A stretch of DNA of 6,452 nucleotides from Bacteroidales bacterium (GTDB lineage Bacteria > Bacteroidota > Bacteroidia > Bacteroidales > UBA10428). Below are positions 1 to 6,452 of this stretch, piece by piece. The position numbers were made by a program, and so were the translations under genes. Location of the stretch: contig JAFGOZ010000643.1 in assembly GCA_016926235.1 (NCBI GenBank), forward strand, positions 1 through 6,452. The letters run 5' to 3'. A model generated the notes under the pieces. The model was not told the origin of the DNA and did not search any database. It saw only the letters and a list, made by a program, of their open reading frames with translations. How positions within the stretch are numbered: position 1 is the first letter of the stretch; every line of letters begins with the position of its first letter.

Positions 1-1023
1 CATCGAAGATACAATCCTTTAATTGGAGAATGGGTTCTTGTTTCTCCTCACAGGGCAAAACGGCCCTGGCAGGGACAGGTTGAAAAACCAACGGAAGAAA
101 AAAGACCCAAATATGATCCAAATTGTTACTTATGCCCTGGCAATAAAAGAGCTGGCGGAAAAATAAATCCAAATTATTCTAACACATTTGTGTTTAATAA
201 TGATTTTTCGGCATTACTGGAAAATATCCCAGATGGAATAGTTGAAGAAAATGAACTGATCAAAGCTCAAAGTGAAAAGGGTATATGCAGGGTAATTTGT
301 TTTTCTCCGAGACACGATCTCACTATACCCGAAATGGATGAAAATGACATCGTAAAAGTAATTAAATTATGGATTGATCAGTATGCGGAGCTTTCCAAAA
401 AGGAGTATATAAATTATATACAAATATTCGAAAATAAAGGAAGCATAATGGGATGCAGTAATCCGCATCCGCATGGCCAGATTTGGGCGTCTTCTTCTGT
501 CCCTGATTTACCAATGAAAGAAAGTGCTTGTCAAAAAGAATACTATGATAAACATCATTCTACTTTATTGAATGACTATTTAATTTTGGAATTAAATAAA
601 AATGAAAGAATTCTTATTGAAAACAACGATTTTATTGCCTTAATTCCTTTCTGGGCTGTGTGGCCTTTTGAAACTATGATAATTTGCAAAAAACCTGTCC
701 AAAATATTACCCAATTTAATGAACAGGAAATAATATCATTTGCTAATATTTACAAACAACTAACAATAATTTACGATAATATATTCGAAGTCTCATTTCC
801 TTATTCAGCAGGAATACATCAATCGCCTTGCGACGAAAAAGAATACCCCGAATGGCATTTACACATGCACTTTTATCCTCCACTATTACGTTCGGCAACC
901 ATTAAAAAATTTATGGTAGGTTACGAAATGCTTGCAACTCCGCAAAGAGATATAACTCCCGAAATATGCGCAAAAAGATTAAAAGAGTTACCGGATAAAC
1001 ATTATAAAAGTATTAAATCTTAA
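1..1023 (+). CDS. galT: Galactose-1-phosphate uridylyltransferase (GalT), N-terminus cut by window edge
   Basis: This cytoplasmic Leloir-pathway enzyme exchanges UMP between UDP-glucose and galactose-1-phosphate through a uridylyl-histidine intermediate. The frame is open from base 1 to the TAA at 1021-1023, giving 340 visible residues. The first residues (HRRYNPLIGEWVLVSPHRAK) match E. coli GalT from about residue 11, so only about ten residues are missing and the true start is off-window. The GTG at 190 is an internal valine. All expected active-site residues are visible (window numbering): zinc-site Cys42 and Cys45 in CYLC, His105, and the NPHPHGQIW motif with His156 and nucleophile His158. 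The second metal site is also intact: Glu174, His273, His288 and His290 (HLHMHFYPPLLRSAT). The C-terminus (FMVGYEML...QRDITPE) matches the class I family and the length is normal. It converges on the SusD-like gene with a 663-base gap. No galK, galE or galM is visible. Identification is very secure; motif positions are compared with remembered E. coli numbering. Confidence 0.97.
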   Translation, partial: HRRYNPLIGEWVLVSPHRAKRPWQGQVEKPTEEKRPKYDPNCYLCPGNKRAGGKINPNYSNTFVFNNDFSALLENIPDGIVEENELIKAQSEKGICRVICFSPRHDLTIPEMDENDIVKVIKLWIDQYAELSKKEYINYIQIFENKGSIMGCSNPHPHGQIWASSSVPDLPMKESACQKEYYDKHHSTLLNDYLILELNKNERILIENNDFIALIPFWAVWPFETMIICKKPVQNITQFNEQEIISFANIYKQLTIIYDNIFEVSFPYSAGIHQSPCDEKEYPEWHLHMHFYPPLLRSATIKKFMVGYEMLATPQRDITPEICAKRLKELPDKHYKSIKS

Positions 1024-1064
1024 TTAGTTTCTTAAAAAAGGCATTGCCATTTAAATCATTAAAT

Positions 1065-1112
1065 TTTAAGATATTGGATCGCTCTTTTTTTGGTATTTTT
1101 TTCGATCTTAAA
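1065..1112 (+). terminator. Possible weak terminator downstream of galT
   Basis: TTTAAGAT (1065-1072) is perfectly complementary to ATCTTAAA (1105-1112). An alternative inner pair, GATCG (1077-1081) with CGATC (1103-1107), is also possible. Two T-runs (1085-1091 and 1096-1102) lie inside the loop, starting about 60 bases after the galT stop. The stem is AT-rich and the T-runs do not follow a GC-rich stem, so this is not a textbook intrinsic terminator. It is the best candidate near the galT 3' end. Confidence 0.3.
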
Positions 1113-1147
1113 GTCTTTTTCTTAAAATTTCAGGTTTAGGTTAATAT

Positions 1148-1252
1148 TTATAAAAATAATATAAGAAGCATTATGGTTATTATTAATATTGCTCCAAGCA
1201 ATATTTCAATAATTATTAATTGCTTATTATTAAATAAGTTCTTTTTATGCAT
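1148..1252 (-). CDS. Doubtful 34-residue single-pass membrane microprotein ORF
   Basis: On the minus strand an ATG at 1252-1250 opens 34 codons ending in TAA at 1150-1148. The product starts MHKKNLFNNK and continues with about 24 mostly Ile, Leu, Met and Ala residues, interrupted by one Glu (residue 16), one Gly and one Thr. A short positive head followed by one hydrophobic helix to the C-terminus is the layout of small membrane peptides. Against it: AT-rich DNA yields Ile, Leu, Lys and Asn codons by chance, the ORF overlaps a perfect hairpin (1179-1213), an antisense ORF of similar length (1173-1274, +) is also open, and no convincing promoter or ribosome-binding site is seen. I recognise no family. 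It is recorded because it is too short for usual gene callers. Confidence 0.15.
   Translation of the reverse strand: MHKKNLFNNKQLIIIEILLGAILIITIMLLILFL
1179..1213. repeat. Compact AT-rich stem-loop
   Basis: AATATTGCT (1185-1193) and AGCAATATT (1197-1205) are perfect 9-base reverse complements around a three-base CCA loop. After a two-base bulge (1206-1207), ATTATT (1179-1184) pairs with AATAAT (1208-1213), giving 15 pairs in 35 bases. Neither strand has an immediate T-run after the stem, so a classic terminator role is not supported. It could protect or define the 3' end of a read-through transcript from either side, or be chance in AT-rich DNA. Confidence 0.5.
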
Positions 1253-1490
1253 CTATCTTTATTTAAACAAATAATTAGGTTTCTAAAAAATATGTAAACA
1301 TGTAAAACAAAGTTGAAATTCCGGAGTATTTAAATTTCTACTTTTATCAATCATATGTATCTTTTAATGGAAAGAAATTATTTAGCTCAAAATTATATCT
1401 AATTACAAAATTTAATTACACTCCAATAATGAAAAATATTCTTCCTACAATATCCGAAATGTATGCTTAAATGTTTATAAAATAAATTTT

Positions 1491-1659
1491 AAACCATTGA
1501 GGATGTCTAAAAAGTCTTAGATATAAGAAATTGCTACAAAAACTCAAAGGCTCAAAGATACACAAAAATTTAAATATCAGTATATTAAGATTTAGTGCAT
1601 CTTTGTGTTTTTGTGCCTTAGTGGCTAAAAATTGACTTTTTTGACAACCTCATTGGTTT
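1491..1659. repeat. Nested imperfect palindrome, MITE-like dispersed intergenic repeat
   Basis: The outer arms 1491-1516 and 1634-1659 are reverse complements at 23 of 26 positions; the core of each reads as GAGGATGTCTAAAAAGTC on the left and GACTTTTTTGACAACCTC on the right. Inside lies a second inverted pair: 1543-1566 (CTCAAAGGCTCAAAGATACA and on) against 1602-1623 (TTTGTGTTTTTGTGCCTTAG and on), with a two-base bulge and a few mismatches. The central loop (about 1567-1601) is AT-rich. No transposase frame fits in this size, so if mobile it would be non-autonomous. From memory, similar 'ctttgtgt...gtgcctt...gtgg' palindromes recur in intergenic DNA of Bacteroidota; copy number could not be checked here. 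Lying 27 bases beyond the susD-like stop, it may also fold at the end of that transcript. Confidence 0.7.
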
Positions 1660-1686
1660 TACATTAAAGATAAATTGAAAAATTTA

Positions 1687-3345
1687 TTACCAGCCGGGGT
1701 ATTGTTCCATTTTGCCTCCGCTTAATGTGATTTCCCTTTCCGGAAGCGGCTGAAACTCATTCTGGCCTCTGGTATATGTTATTTCATCTCCACTCTCATT
1801 AGTTCCGTTAAGCAAATCATAAGCTATGTTCCAGCGCACAATATCAAACATACGTTGTCCTTCACAGGCGAATTCTACACGCCGTTCGTGTCTGATATCA
1901 TCAATGGTTACATCGCTGGTTATCTCTGCCGGAACACCTGTTGTTCCGCACATGCGTGCTCTTTCCCTGACTTTATTGATATAATCCCGTGCTTTACCAT
2001 TCTGGTTAAGCATCAGGGCTGCCTCAGCTGCAATCAAATATACATCCGAATACCTTATTAATCTGATATTCTGCGGTGCTGTTGGCCAGTCATTAACTTT
2101 ACTCAACCAGTCTTCGTCTCCGCATTCCCATTTTCTTTGATAAGTATTCGTAACACTATGCGAAAATGATATGGGATACCTTGCACCACCTTGTACCTCA
2201 ACAGAATCACCACTGCCTTCATATGCCATAGTAGTACTCAAGCGGGGATCTCCGGCTTCAAATTCTTGAAGTAAATCTTGGGTAGGAAGCCCAAGTCCCC
2301 ACAGGTTAGTTGATAAATCCTCTCCATCAACATAGCAATACCGCGCGCTTGTCCATTTTGCCAGTGCATTGCCACGTGATACATTATAACCAAGACCGGG
2401 TTCGGTAAGGCACGTGATTTCAAAAACACCCTCCGGACAAAAATCACCCTGGGTAGTAAAAATATACCTGAATCCGTCACACTGAGGCCCACGCCACGTA
2501 TTATACTTGCTTCCATCAATACCAACCAGTTGATATTTGCCTGAGTTAATTACTTCTTCGGCATAAGAAAGGGCCTCATCCCAGCGTATTGTCATAAGGC
2601 TGAAACGCTCATCCTGCCCGTTATAATAATATGCATAAGATGATTCGTACAGGCACATACGGGCCAGCAATGCCTGGGCGGAAGCTTTTGTTGCACGCCC
2701 CAGCTCCCATTCGCCTGCACCTCTTTCGGGCAATATTTCTATGGCATCTTTCAAATCCTGTTCTATTAAATTATAAATATCTTTCAGGTTAGCCCTTACC
2801 TGTTCATATTCGCTTGATCCTACCGTATGATCAATAAGCGGCACTTCGCCGAATACTATAGTCAGATAAAAATAATTGATAGCCCGTATAAATTTAGCTT
2901 CGGCAATCCGTCTGTCGAGTAAAACATTGTCCTCTGTTGATTTAAGATTTTCTTTAATATCAGGAAACCTCTCAATAGCAACATTACATAAAGTAATTGC
3001 TTTCCAGAGCGTTCCATATGTTTCTTCAAACATTACATCTGTTTTATTTGATGCAAGTCGGTTAAAGTTTTCAAATTCAGGTACTTCATTTACAAAATCC
3101 CCTCCGGCTTCAGCATCATCGGAAGGAATATCGCCAAAACCCATTATCAGGTTCCTGTCCCATGCAGCAACATTATTAAACTGTGAATAGCATGCTGTAA
3201 TTGCCTGGTCAGCATGCTCTAACTGAGTATAATATGAGCCTGAATTTTCAATAGCAGGGGGTTTAGGAGAAAGGAATTCTTCGCTGCAACTGATGGTGAT
3301 TCCCATAAGCAGCATAACTAAATAGCTTAATATATTGTTTTTCAT
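1687..3345 (-). CDS. SusD/RagB-family outer-membrane nutrient-binding lipoprotein
   Basis: Cell-surface substrate-binding partner of the SusC-like transporter just upstream, closing over the barrel as a lid. It is a complete 552-residue protein, normal for the family. The N-terminus is a lipoprotein signal (MKNNILSYLVMLLMGITIS) with the lipidated Cys20. SEEF follows, fitting the acidic export signal that sends Bacteroidota lipoproteins to the cell surface. The N-terminal SusD-like region spans about residues 22-230. The C-terminal SusD/RagB region, about 310-552, shows GDPRL (366-370), IRLIRYSDVYLIAAEAALML (427-446), NKVRERA (457-463), HERRVEFACEGQRMFDIVRW (486-505), PLPEREI (533-539) and a terminal PGW. 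The ATG at 3345 is preferred because it gives a charged n-region before the hydrophobic core. No Shine-Dalgarno sequence is seen, usual for this phylum. It lies 32 bases after susC, probably in one operon. Its substrate cannot be read from sequence. Besides Cys20 it has ten cysteines, which seems unusual. Confidence 0.97.
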   Translation of the reverse strand: MKNNILSYLVMLLMGITISCSEEFLSPKPPAIENSGSYYTQLEHADQAITACYSQFNNVAAWDRNLIMGFGDIPSDDAEAGGDFVNEVPEFENFNRLASNKTDVMFEETYGTLWKAITLCNVAIERFPDIKENLKSTEDNVLLDRRIAEAKFIRAINYFYLTIVFGEVPLIDHTVGSSEYEQVRANLKDIYNLIEQDLKDAIEILPERGAGEWELGRATKASAQALLARMCLYESSYAYYYNGQDERFSLMTIRWDEALSYAEEVINSGKYQLVGIDGSKYNTWRGPQCDGFRYIFTTQGDFCPEGVFEITCLTEPGLGYNVSRGNALAKWTSARYCYVDGEDLSTNLWGLGLPTQDLLQEFEAGDPRLSTTMAYEGSGDSVEVQGGARYPISFSHSVTNTYQRKWECGDEDWLSKVNDWPTAPQNIRLIRYSDVYLIAAEAALMLNQNGKARDYINKVRERARMCGTTGVPAEITSDVTIDDIRHERRVEFACEGQRMFDIVRWNIAYDLLNGTNESGDEITYTRGQNEFQPLPEREITLSGGKMEQYPGW

Positions 3346-3377
3346 ACTATTGACTTTTAATAATTAGAAAGTTAATG

Positions 3378-6300
3378 TTAAAAAGTAATGTTTGCACCAA
3401 AATAATACATGCGGGTAACAGGATAAACACCTAAATCAACACCCATTTCAAGTACATCTTCGCCCGGATTTTCAGGCTGTTTGCCTGCAACATCCGGACT
3501 GAAACCCATGTATTTTGTGAGTGTGAATAGATTTTTAGCACCGGCATAGATCCTGAATTGCTGTATGCTTATTTTTGAAGTTATTTTCTCCGGTATGGTA
3601 TACCCGAGTACTAAATTACGTAATCTTAAATAAGACCCGTCTTCAATATAAAAAGGCCTGAGTTTATTATAATTTTCAGGTTTATTCGATGGCAAATCAG
3701 TATCATGATTCTGAGGAAGTATAACAACTTCTTCTCCTGTTAATGTATACCTTATTATATCTTCCTTAACATAACGATTTGTAAATTCTTCTGCCCGGTT
3801 TCCCTGTCCCTGGTGATAATAAAGAAACTGCTTTGTTCCGTTAAGTATTTTGTTCCCGATTGTGCCGTTAAAAAACGCTGATAAATCTAGTCCTTTGTAC
3901 TCCAGATTTATTGTGAAACCATATATCAGTTTCGGAATAGGGCTGCCCAGAACTGTTCTGTCATTAATTGTTAATTTACCGTCGCCATCAAGATCAGCAT
4001 AACGTACGTCGCCTGGTTCAGCTTTTTCTTGCATGTATGTAGTATCGCCAGTTGTTTCATTAATACTATAAGGTTGATTAATTATAACCGTTTTGCCTTT
4101 TTTTTCTATTGTCGGATCGTCTAAAGTAAATAAACCTTCTGTTTGATAACCGTAAAACTGGGCAACAGGGCCTCCTTCATATGTCAGGCTTGTTGGCTGA
4201 AGCAAATGCACCCTGCCTTTCAGCAATGAATCTTCAGCTAATTCCAATACTTCATTTTTAATTCCTGTGAGATTGAGATCAATATATCCTGTAAGCTCTC
4301 CTTCTTTTTTCTTGGCACTGATTGTGACTTCATAACCTCTGTTGCGTACGCTTCCGATATTTACTTCAGGGTAATTTTTAGACAAATTGGAACCGACATA
4401 AGTTCCTGTATGCATAGGCGTTTCTTGTTGTATAATCATGCCATCATTCACTTTGTCGAAAAAGTCGGCTGTTATAAACAAACGGTTCTCGAAAAAGCCT
4501 AAATCCACACCAAGATTTGTCATATTTACCTTTTCCCAACTGAGATCCGGATTTGCGATTTGTGTGGGTCCTTTTCCTGTAGTACTTATTTCATTATTAA
4601 AGGAGTATCTATACTGGGCTATAGCCTCAACTTTTGGAAGGTACGGGAAACCGGTTCGTGCATTGGCTCCCGTTTGACCGTAACCGAAGCGTATTTTACC
4701 AAAGTTAATGAATTCATTGTTTTTAAGGAAATTCTCTTCTGAGAACTTCCAGCCCAGAGAAAATGACGGAAAAGTACCCCATTTATTATTTGGACCGAAC
4801 TTACTTGACCCATCACGTCTGATATTAATAGAAATTAAATACTTTCCCTTGTAATCGTAATTTAACCGTGCAAAATAAGCTTCATTGTTTTCAATTTCTG
4901 CCCCACCAGTTATGAATTGAGCCGTGGAGCTGTCATTAGTTGATTGTATAAAATATAACATCCAGGGATCATCGCTGGCCATTCCCAACCGGGTGCCTCC
5001 AATATCATAGGTTTTCAATTCACTAGCTTCATGTCCTCCCATAATCAAAAAATTATGAACTCCTCCAAATGAATTATTGTACTGGATAATGTTCTGAACA
5101 TTATATGTCAATGTCCTGCTCATATTTTGAATAAGCCTGTCCTCTGACCTTTCATGAACTTCAGATGCCCAAAATTTACCTTCATATTCTTTTAAATCAT
5201 AAAAAGTTAATTCACCCGCAAAACGGTTTATAACATCCAATCCCTTAATAATATTTATCTTTAATCCGAAGTTGCCATTAAAATAATTATTCTTTTCTGT
5301 CCGGTCCATCATATCGAGATTGACTACCGGGTTTTCCACCAGAAAAGGTGAACGAGACCATGTGCCATTAGTATAATCTGGTACCGTAGGATCCATGACT
5401 AAAGCCTTAAATAAAGGATTCCAATAATATTGATGCCATTTCCATTCCTCAAAACCTTTGCCTACGGTATTAACATAATTAATTTTTTCATCAATGGTAA
5501 GACGTTTTAATAACTTATGTTCTGAATTAATCCTGAATGTAAATTTCTGATAATCGGTGTTTCGTACAATGCCTTCCTGTTTATTGTAACCTGCACTGGC
5601 TAAGAAACTGGAAAACTCATTGCCACCTGAAAATGAAAAATCGTAATTTTCAACAGTAGAAGAATTAAAAACAATGTCCTGCCAGTCGTATGTTTCAAGA
5701 TTATCAAGGTCTAATTTAATTGTATCCTTTATGGTCGGAGTTGAACCATCTGACAGCACTCCTAAATAATCCCAGGAATCCATTAATTCAATTTTACTAA
5801 TGGGAGATTCTACCCCTCTGTAAATGTTTAAATTAGCGGTTAACTTTCCCGGTTTGCCTTGTTTTGTAGTAATCAATATTACTCCGTTTCCTCCTGTTGA
5901 ACCATAAATTGCAGCTGTTGATGCGTCTTTCAGAACTTCAATAGATGCAATATCATGTGGATTAATGTTATTCAGATTATCTGATGGAACACCATCAATA
6001 ATAATTAATGGTTGTGTTCCGTTAATTGAGCTTATACCGCGTATTTGAATATCAGCAGATTCGCCCGGCCTGCCTGATCTTTCAGTAATCTGAACACCTG
6101 CTGCCTGTCCCTGCAATGCATGGTCTATAGTTGCAAGGGGTGTCTTTCTGAGTTCATCACCTGAAACGCTTCCGACGGCTCCAGTTAAATCACTTTTTTT
6201 CTGAACACCATATCCTACAACAACAACTTCATCCAGCCCGATTACATCTTCCTCCATTGCCATATCAATTACGGTTGCATTATTTACCGGGGCTTCCTTG

Positions 6301-6452
6301 GTTGTGTAGCCCATAAAGCTAAAGACTAAAATTCCGTCAGGAGGAACAGATAGTAAATATTTACCGTCAAGATCGGTAATTGTTCCGACCCTTGTGCCCT
6401 TTATTAAAATAGACACACCCGGCAAAGCTTCACCGGATTTTGCATCAGTCAC
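3378..6452 (-). CDS. SusC/RagA-family TonB-dependent outer-membrane transporter, 5' end cut by window edge
   Basis: This beta-barrel importer brings oligosaccharides or other large nutrients across the outer membrane using TonB energy, working with the SusD-like lipoprotein downstream. The frame is open from the right edge to TAA at 3380-3378, giving 1024 visible residues. The GTG at 6452 is a valine inside the first domain, not a start; the signal peptide, and possibly an STN domain, lie off-window. Domains in order: a carboxypeptidase-regulatory-like beta-sandwich (about 1-68, with GVSILIKGTRVGTITDLDGK), a TonB-box-like segment DEVVVVGYG (74-82), the plug (about 85-200, with LQGQAAGVQI, IIIDGVP and IEVLKDASTAAIYG), then the barrel ending in FGANITF with the expected terminal Phe. 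The plug end reads GSTGGNG (184-190), where GSRGANG is commonest. An EF-hand-like loop DLDGDGKLTIND sits at 820-831. There are no cysteines in the visible part. It is first in the susC-susD pair; promoter and regulator are off-window. Confidence 0.97.
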   Translation of the reverse strand: MTDAKSGEALPGVSILIKGTRVGTITDLDGKYLLSVPPDGILVFSFMGYTTKEAPVNNATVIDMAMEEDVIGLDEVVVVGYGVQKKSDLTGAVGSVSGDELRKTPLATIDHALQGQAAGVQITERSGRPGESADIQIRGISSINGTQPLIIIDGVPSDNLNNINPHDIASIEVLKDASTAAIYGSTGGNGVILITTKQGKPGKLTANLNIYRGVESPISKIELMDSWDYLGVLSDGSTPTIKDTIKLDLDNLETYDWQDIVFNSSTVENYDFSFSGGNEFSSFLASAGYNKQEGIVRNTDYQKFTFRINSEHKLLKRLTIDEKINYVNTVGKGFEEWKWHQYYWNPLFKALVMDPTVPDYTNGTWSRSPFLVENPVVNLDMMDRTEKNNYFNGNFGLKINIIKGLDVINRFAGELTFYDLKEYEGKFWASEVHERSEDRLIQNMSRTLTYNVQNIIQYNNSFGGVHNFLIMGGHEASELKTYDIGGTRLGMASDDPWMLYFIQSTNDSSTAQFITGGAEIENNEAYFARLNYDYKGKYLISINIRRDGSSKFGPNNKWGTFPSFSLGWKFSEENFLKNNEFINFGKIRFGYGQTGANARTGFPYLPKVEAIAQYRYSFNNEISTTGKGPTQIANPDLSWEKVNMTNLGVDLGFFENRLFITADFFDKVNDGMIIQQETPMHTGTYVGSNLSKNYPEVNIGSVRNRGYEVTISAKKKEGELTGYIDLNLTGIKNEVLELAEDSLLKGRVHLLQPTSLTYEGGPVAQFYGYQTEGLFTLDDPTIEKKGKTVIINQPYSINETTGDTTYMQEKAEPGDVRYADLDGDGKLTINDRTVLGSPIPKLIYGFTINLEYKGLDLSAFFNGTIGNKILNGTKQFLYYHQGQGNRAEEFTNRYVKEDIIRYTLTGEEVVILPQNHDTDLPSNKPENYNKLRPFYIEDGSYLRLRNLVLGYTIPEKITSKISIQQFRIYAGAKNLFTLTKYMGFSPDVAGKQPENPGEDVLEMGVDLGVYPVTRMYYFGANITF

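Larger units (their letters stand above)
1024..1686. other. AT-rich convergent intergenic region with structured elements
   Basis: This 663-base gap lies between the ends of galT (+) and the susD-like gene (-), so it holds 3' regions of two convergent transcripts and should not contain promoters for either. It contains a terminator-like region (1065-1112), a compact hairpin (1179-1213), one doubtful minus-strand micro-ORF (1148-1252) and a nested palindromic repeat (1491-1659). The stretch from about 1260 to 1490 is very AT-rich; I see only chance-length ORFs and short direct repeats there, such as TAATTACA at 1400 and 1413. No tRNA, rRNA or CRISPR pattern is visible. Confidence 0.85.

Noticed and set aside
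190..192. GTG at 190 as the start of galT
   Set aside because: The same frame is open back to base 1 and encodes conserved GalT sequence including the Cys42/Cys45 metal ligands, so this codon is an internal valine.
1173..1274. 33-codon plus-strand ORF in the intergenic gap
   Set aside because: It is antisense to another weak ORF, overlaps the hairpin, has a Cys/Asn/Ile-rich composition typical of translated AT-rich DNA, and has no supporting signal.
1292..1420. Short direct repeats (ATGTAAA pairs at 1292 and 1300; TAATTACA at 1400 and 1413) as regulator sites
   Set aside because: Such 7-8 base AT-only repeats are expected by chance in this composition, and the region is a convergent 3' gap with no promoter to control.
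1429..1470. Tiny 13-codon plus-strand ORF (MKNILPTISEMYA)
   Set aside because: Too short to support; no conserved context and no expression signal.
3978..3995. EF-hand-like DLDGDG in the SusC-like protein as a novel calcium site
   Set aside because: A DxDGDG-type segment at this place is a common feature of SusC-family barrels, so it is ordinary for the family.
1855..4816. Several 60-104 codon ORFs on either strand within the susD-like and susC-like genes
   Set aside because: All lie in other frames of two clearly real genes and show no recognisable domain or independent start context.
6450..6452. GTG at the right edge as the start of the SusC-like gene
   Set aside because: It lies inside the N-terminal beta-sandwich domain and there is no signal peptide, which an outer-membrane protein needs; the gene continues off-window.

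Overview
The window looks like a piece of chromosome from a Bacteroidota bacterium. The evidence is a SusC/SusD-type outer-membrane uptake pair, a SusD lipoprotein signal with acidic residues just after the lipidated cysteine, no Shine-Dalgarno-like sequence before susD, and AT-rich DNA. A non-coding repeat here also resembles, from memory, an intergenic repeat type common in this phylum. Genus cannot be read from the sequence alone.

Layout: positions 1-1023 (+) hold almost all of galT (galactose-1-phosphate uridylyltransferase), which has lost only about ten N-terminal residues at the left edge. Positions 1024-1686 are a 663-base, very AT-rich gap between convergent genes. It contains a weak terminator-like structure just after galT, a compact hairpin at 1179-1213, a doubtful 34-codon membrane-peptide ORF on the minus strand overlapping that hairpin, and a 169-base nested imperfect palindrome (1491-1659) that looks like a MITE-like dispersed repeat. 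Positions 1687-3345 (-) encode a complete SusD/RagB-family surface lipoprotein. Positions 3378-6452 (-) encode a SusC/RagA-family TonB-dependent transporter whose 5' end lies beyond the right edge.

How they work together: the SusC-like barrel and SusD-like lid form one outer-membrane importer, transcribed susC then susD with a 32-base gap. This is the core of a polysaccharide utilization locus or a related nutrient-uptake locus. GalT acts in the cytoplasm in the Leloir pathway, converting galactose-1-phosphate and UDP-glucose to glucose-1-phosphate and UDP-galactose. It is tempting to link a galactose-containing substrate to the transporter, but galT is convergent and separated by a repeat-bearing gap, so the sequence does not show that they are co-regulated.

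I found no undescribed system. The points most worth a second look are the palindromic repeat, the strong cysteine contrast between the SusD-like protein (10 cysteines besides the lipidated one) and its SusC partner (none in 1024 visible codons), and the structured AT-rich gap with its possible microprotein.
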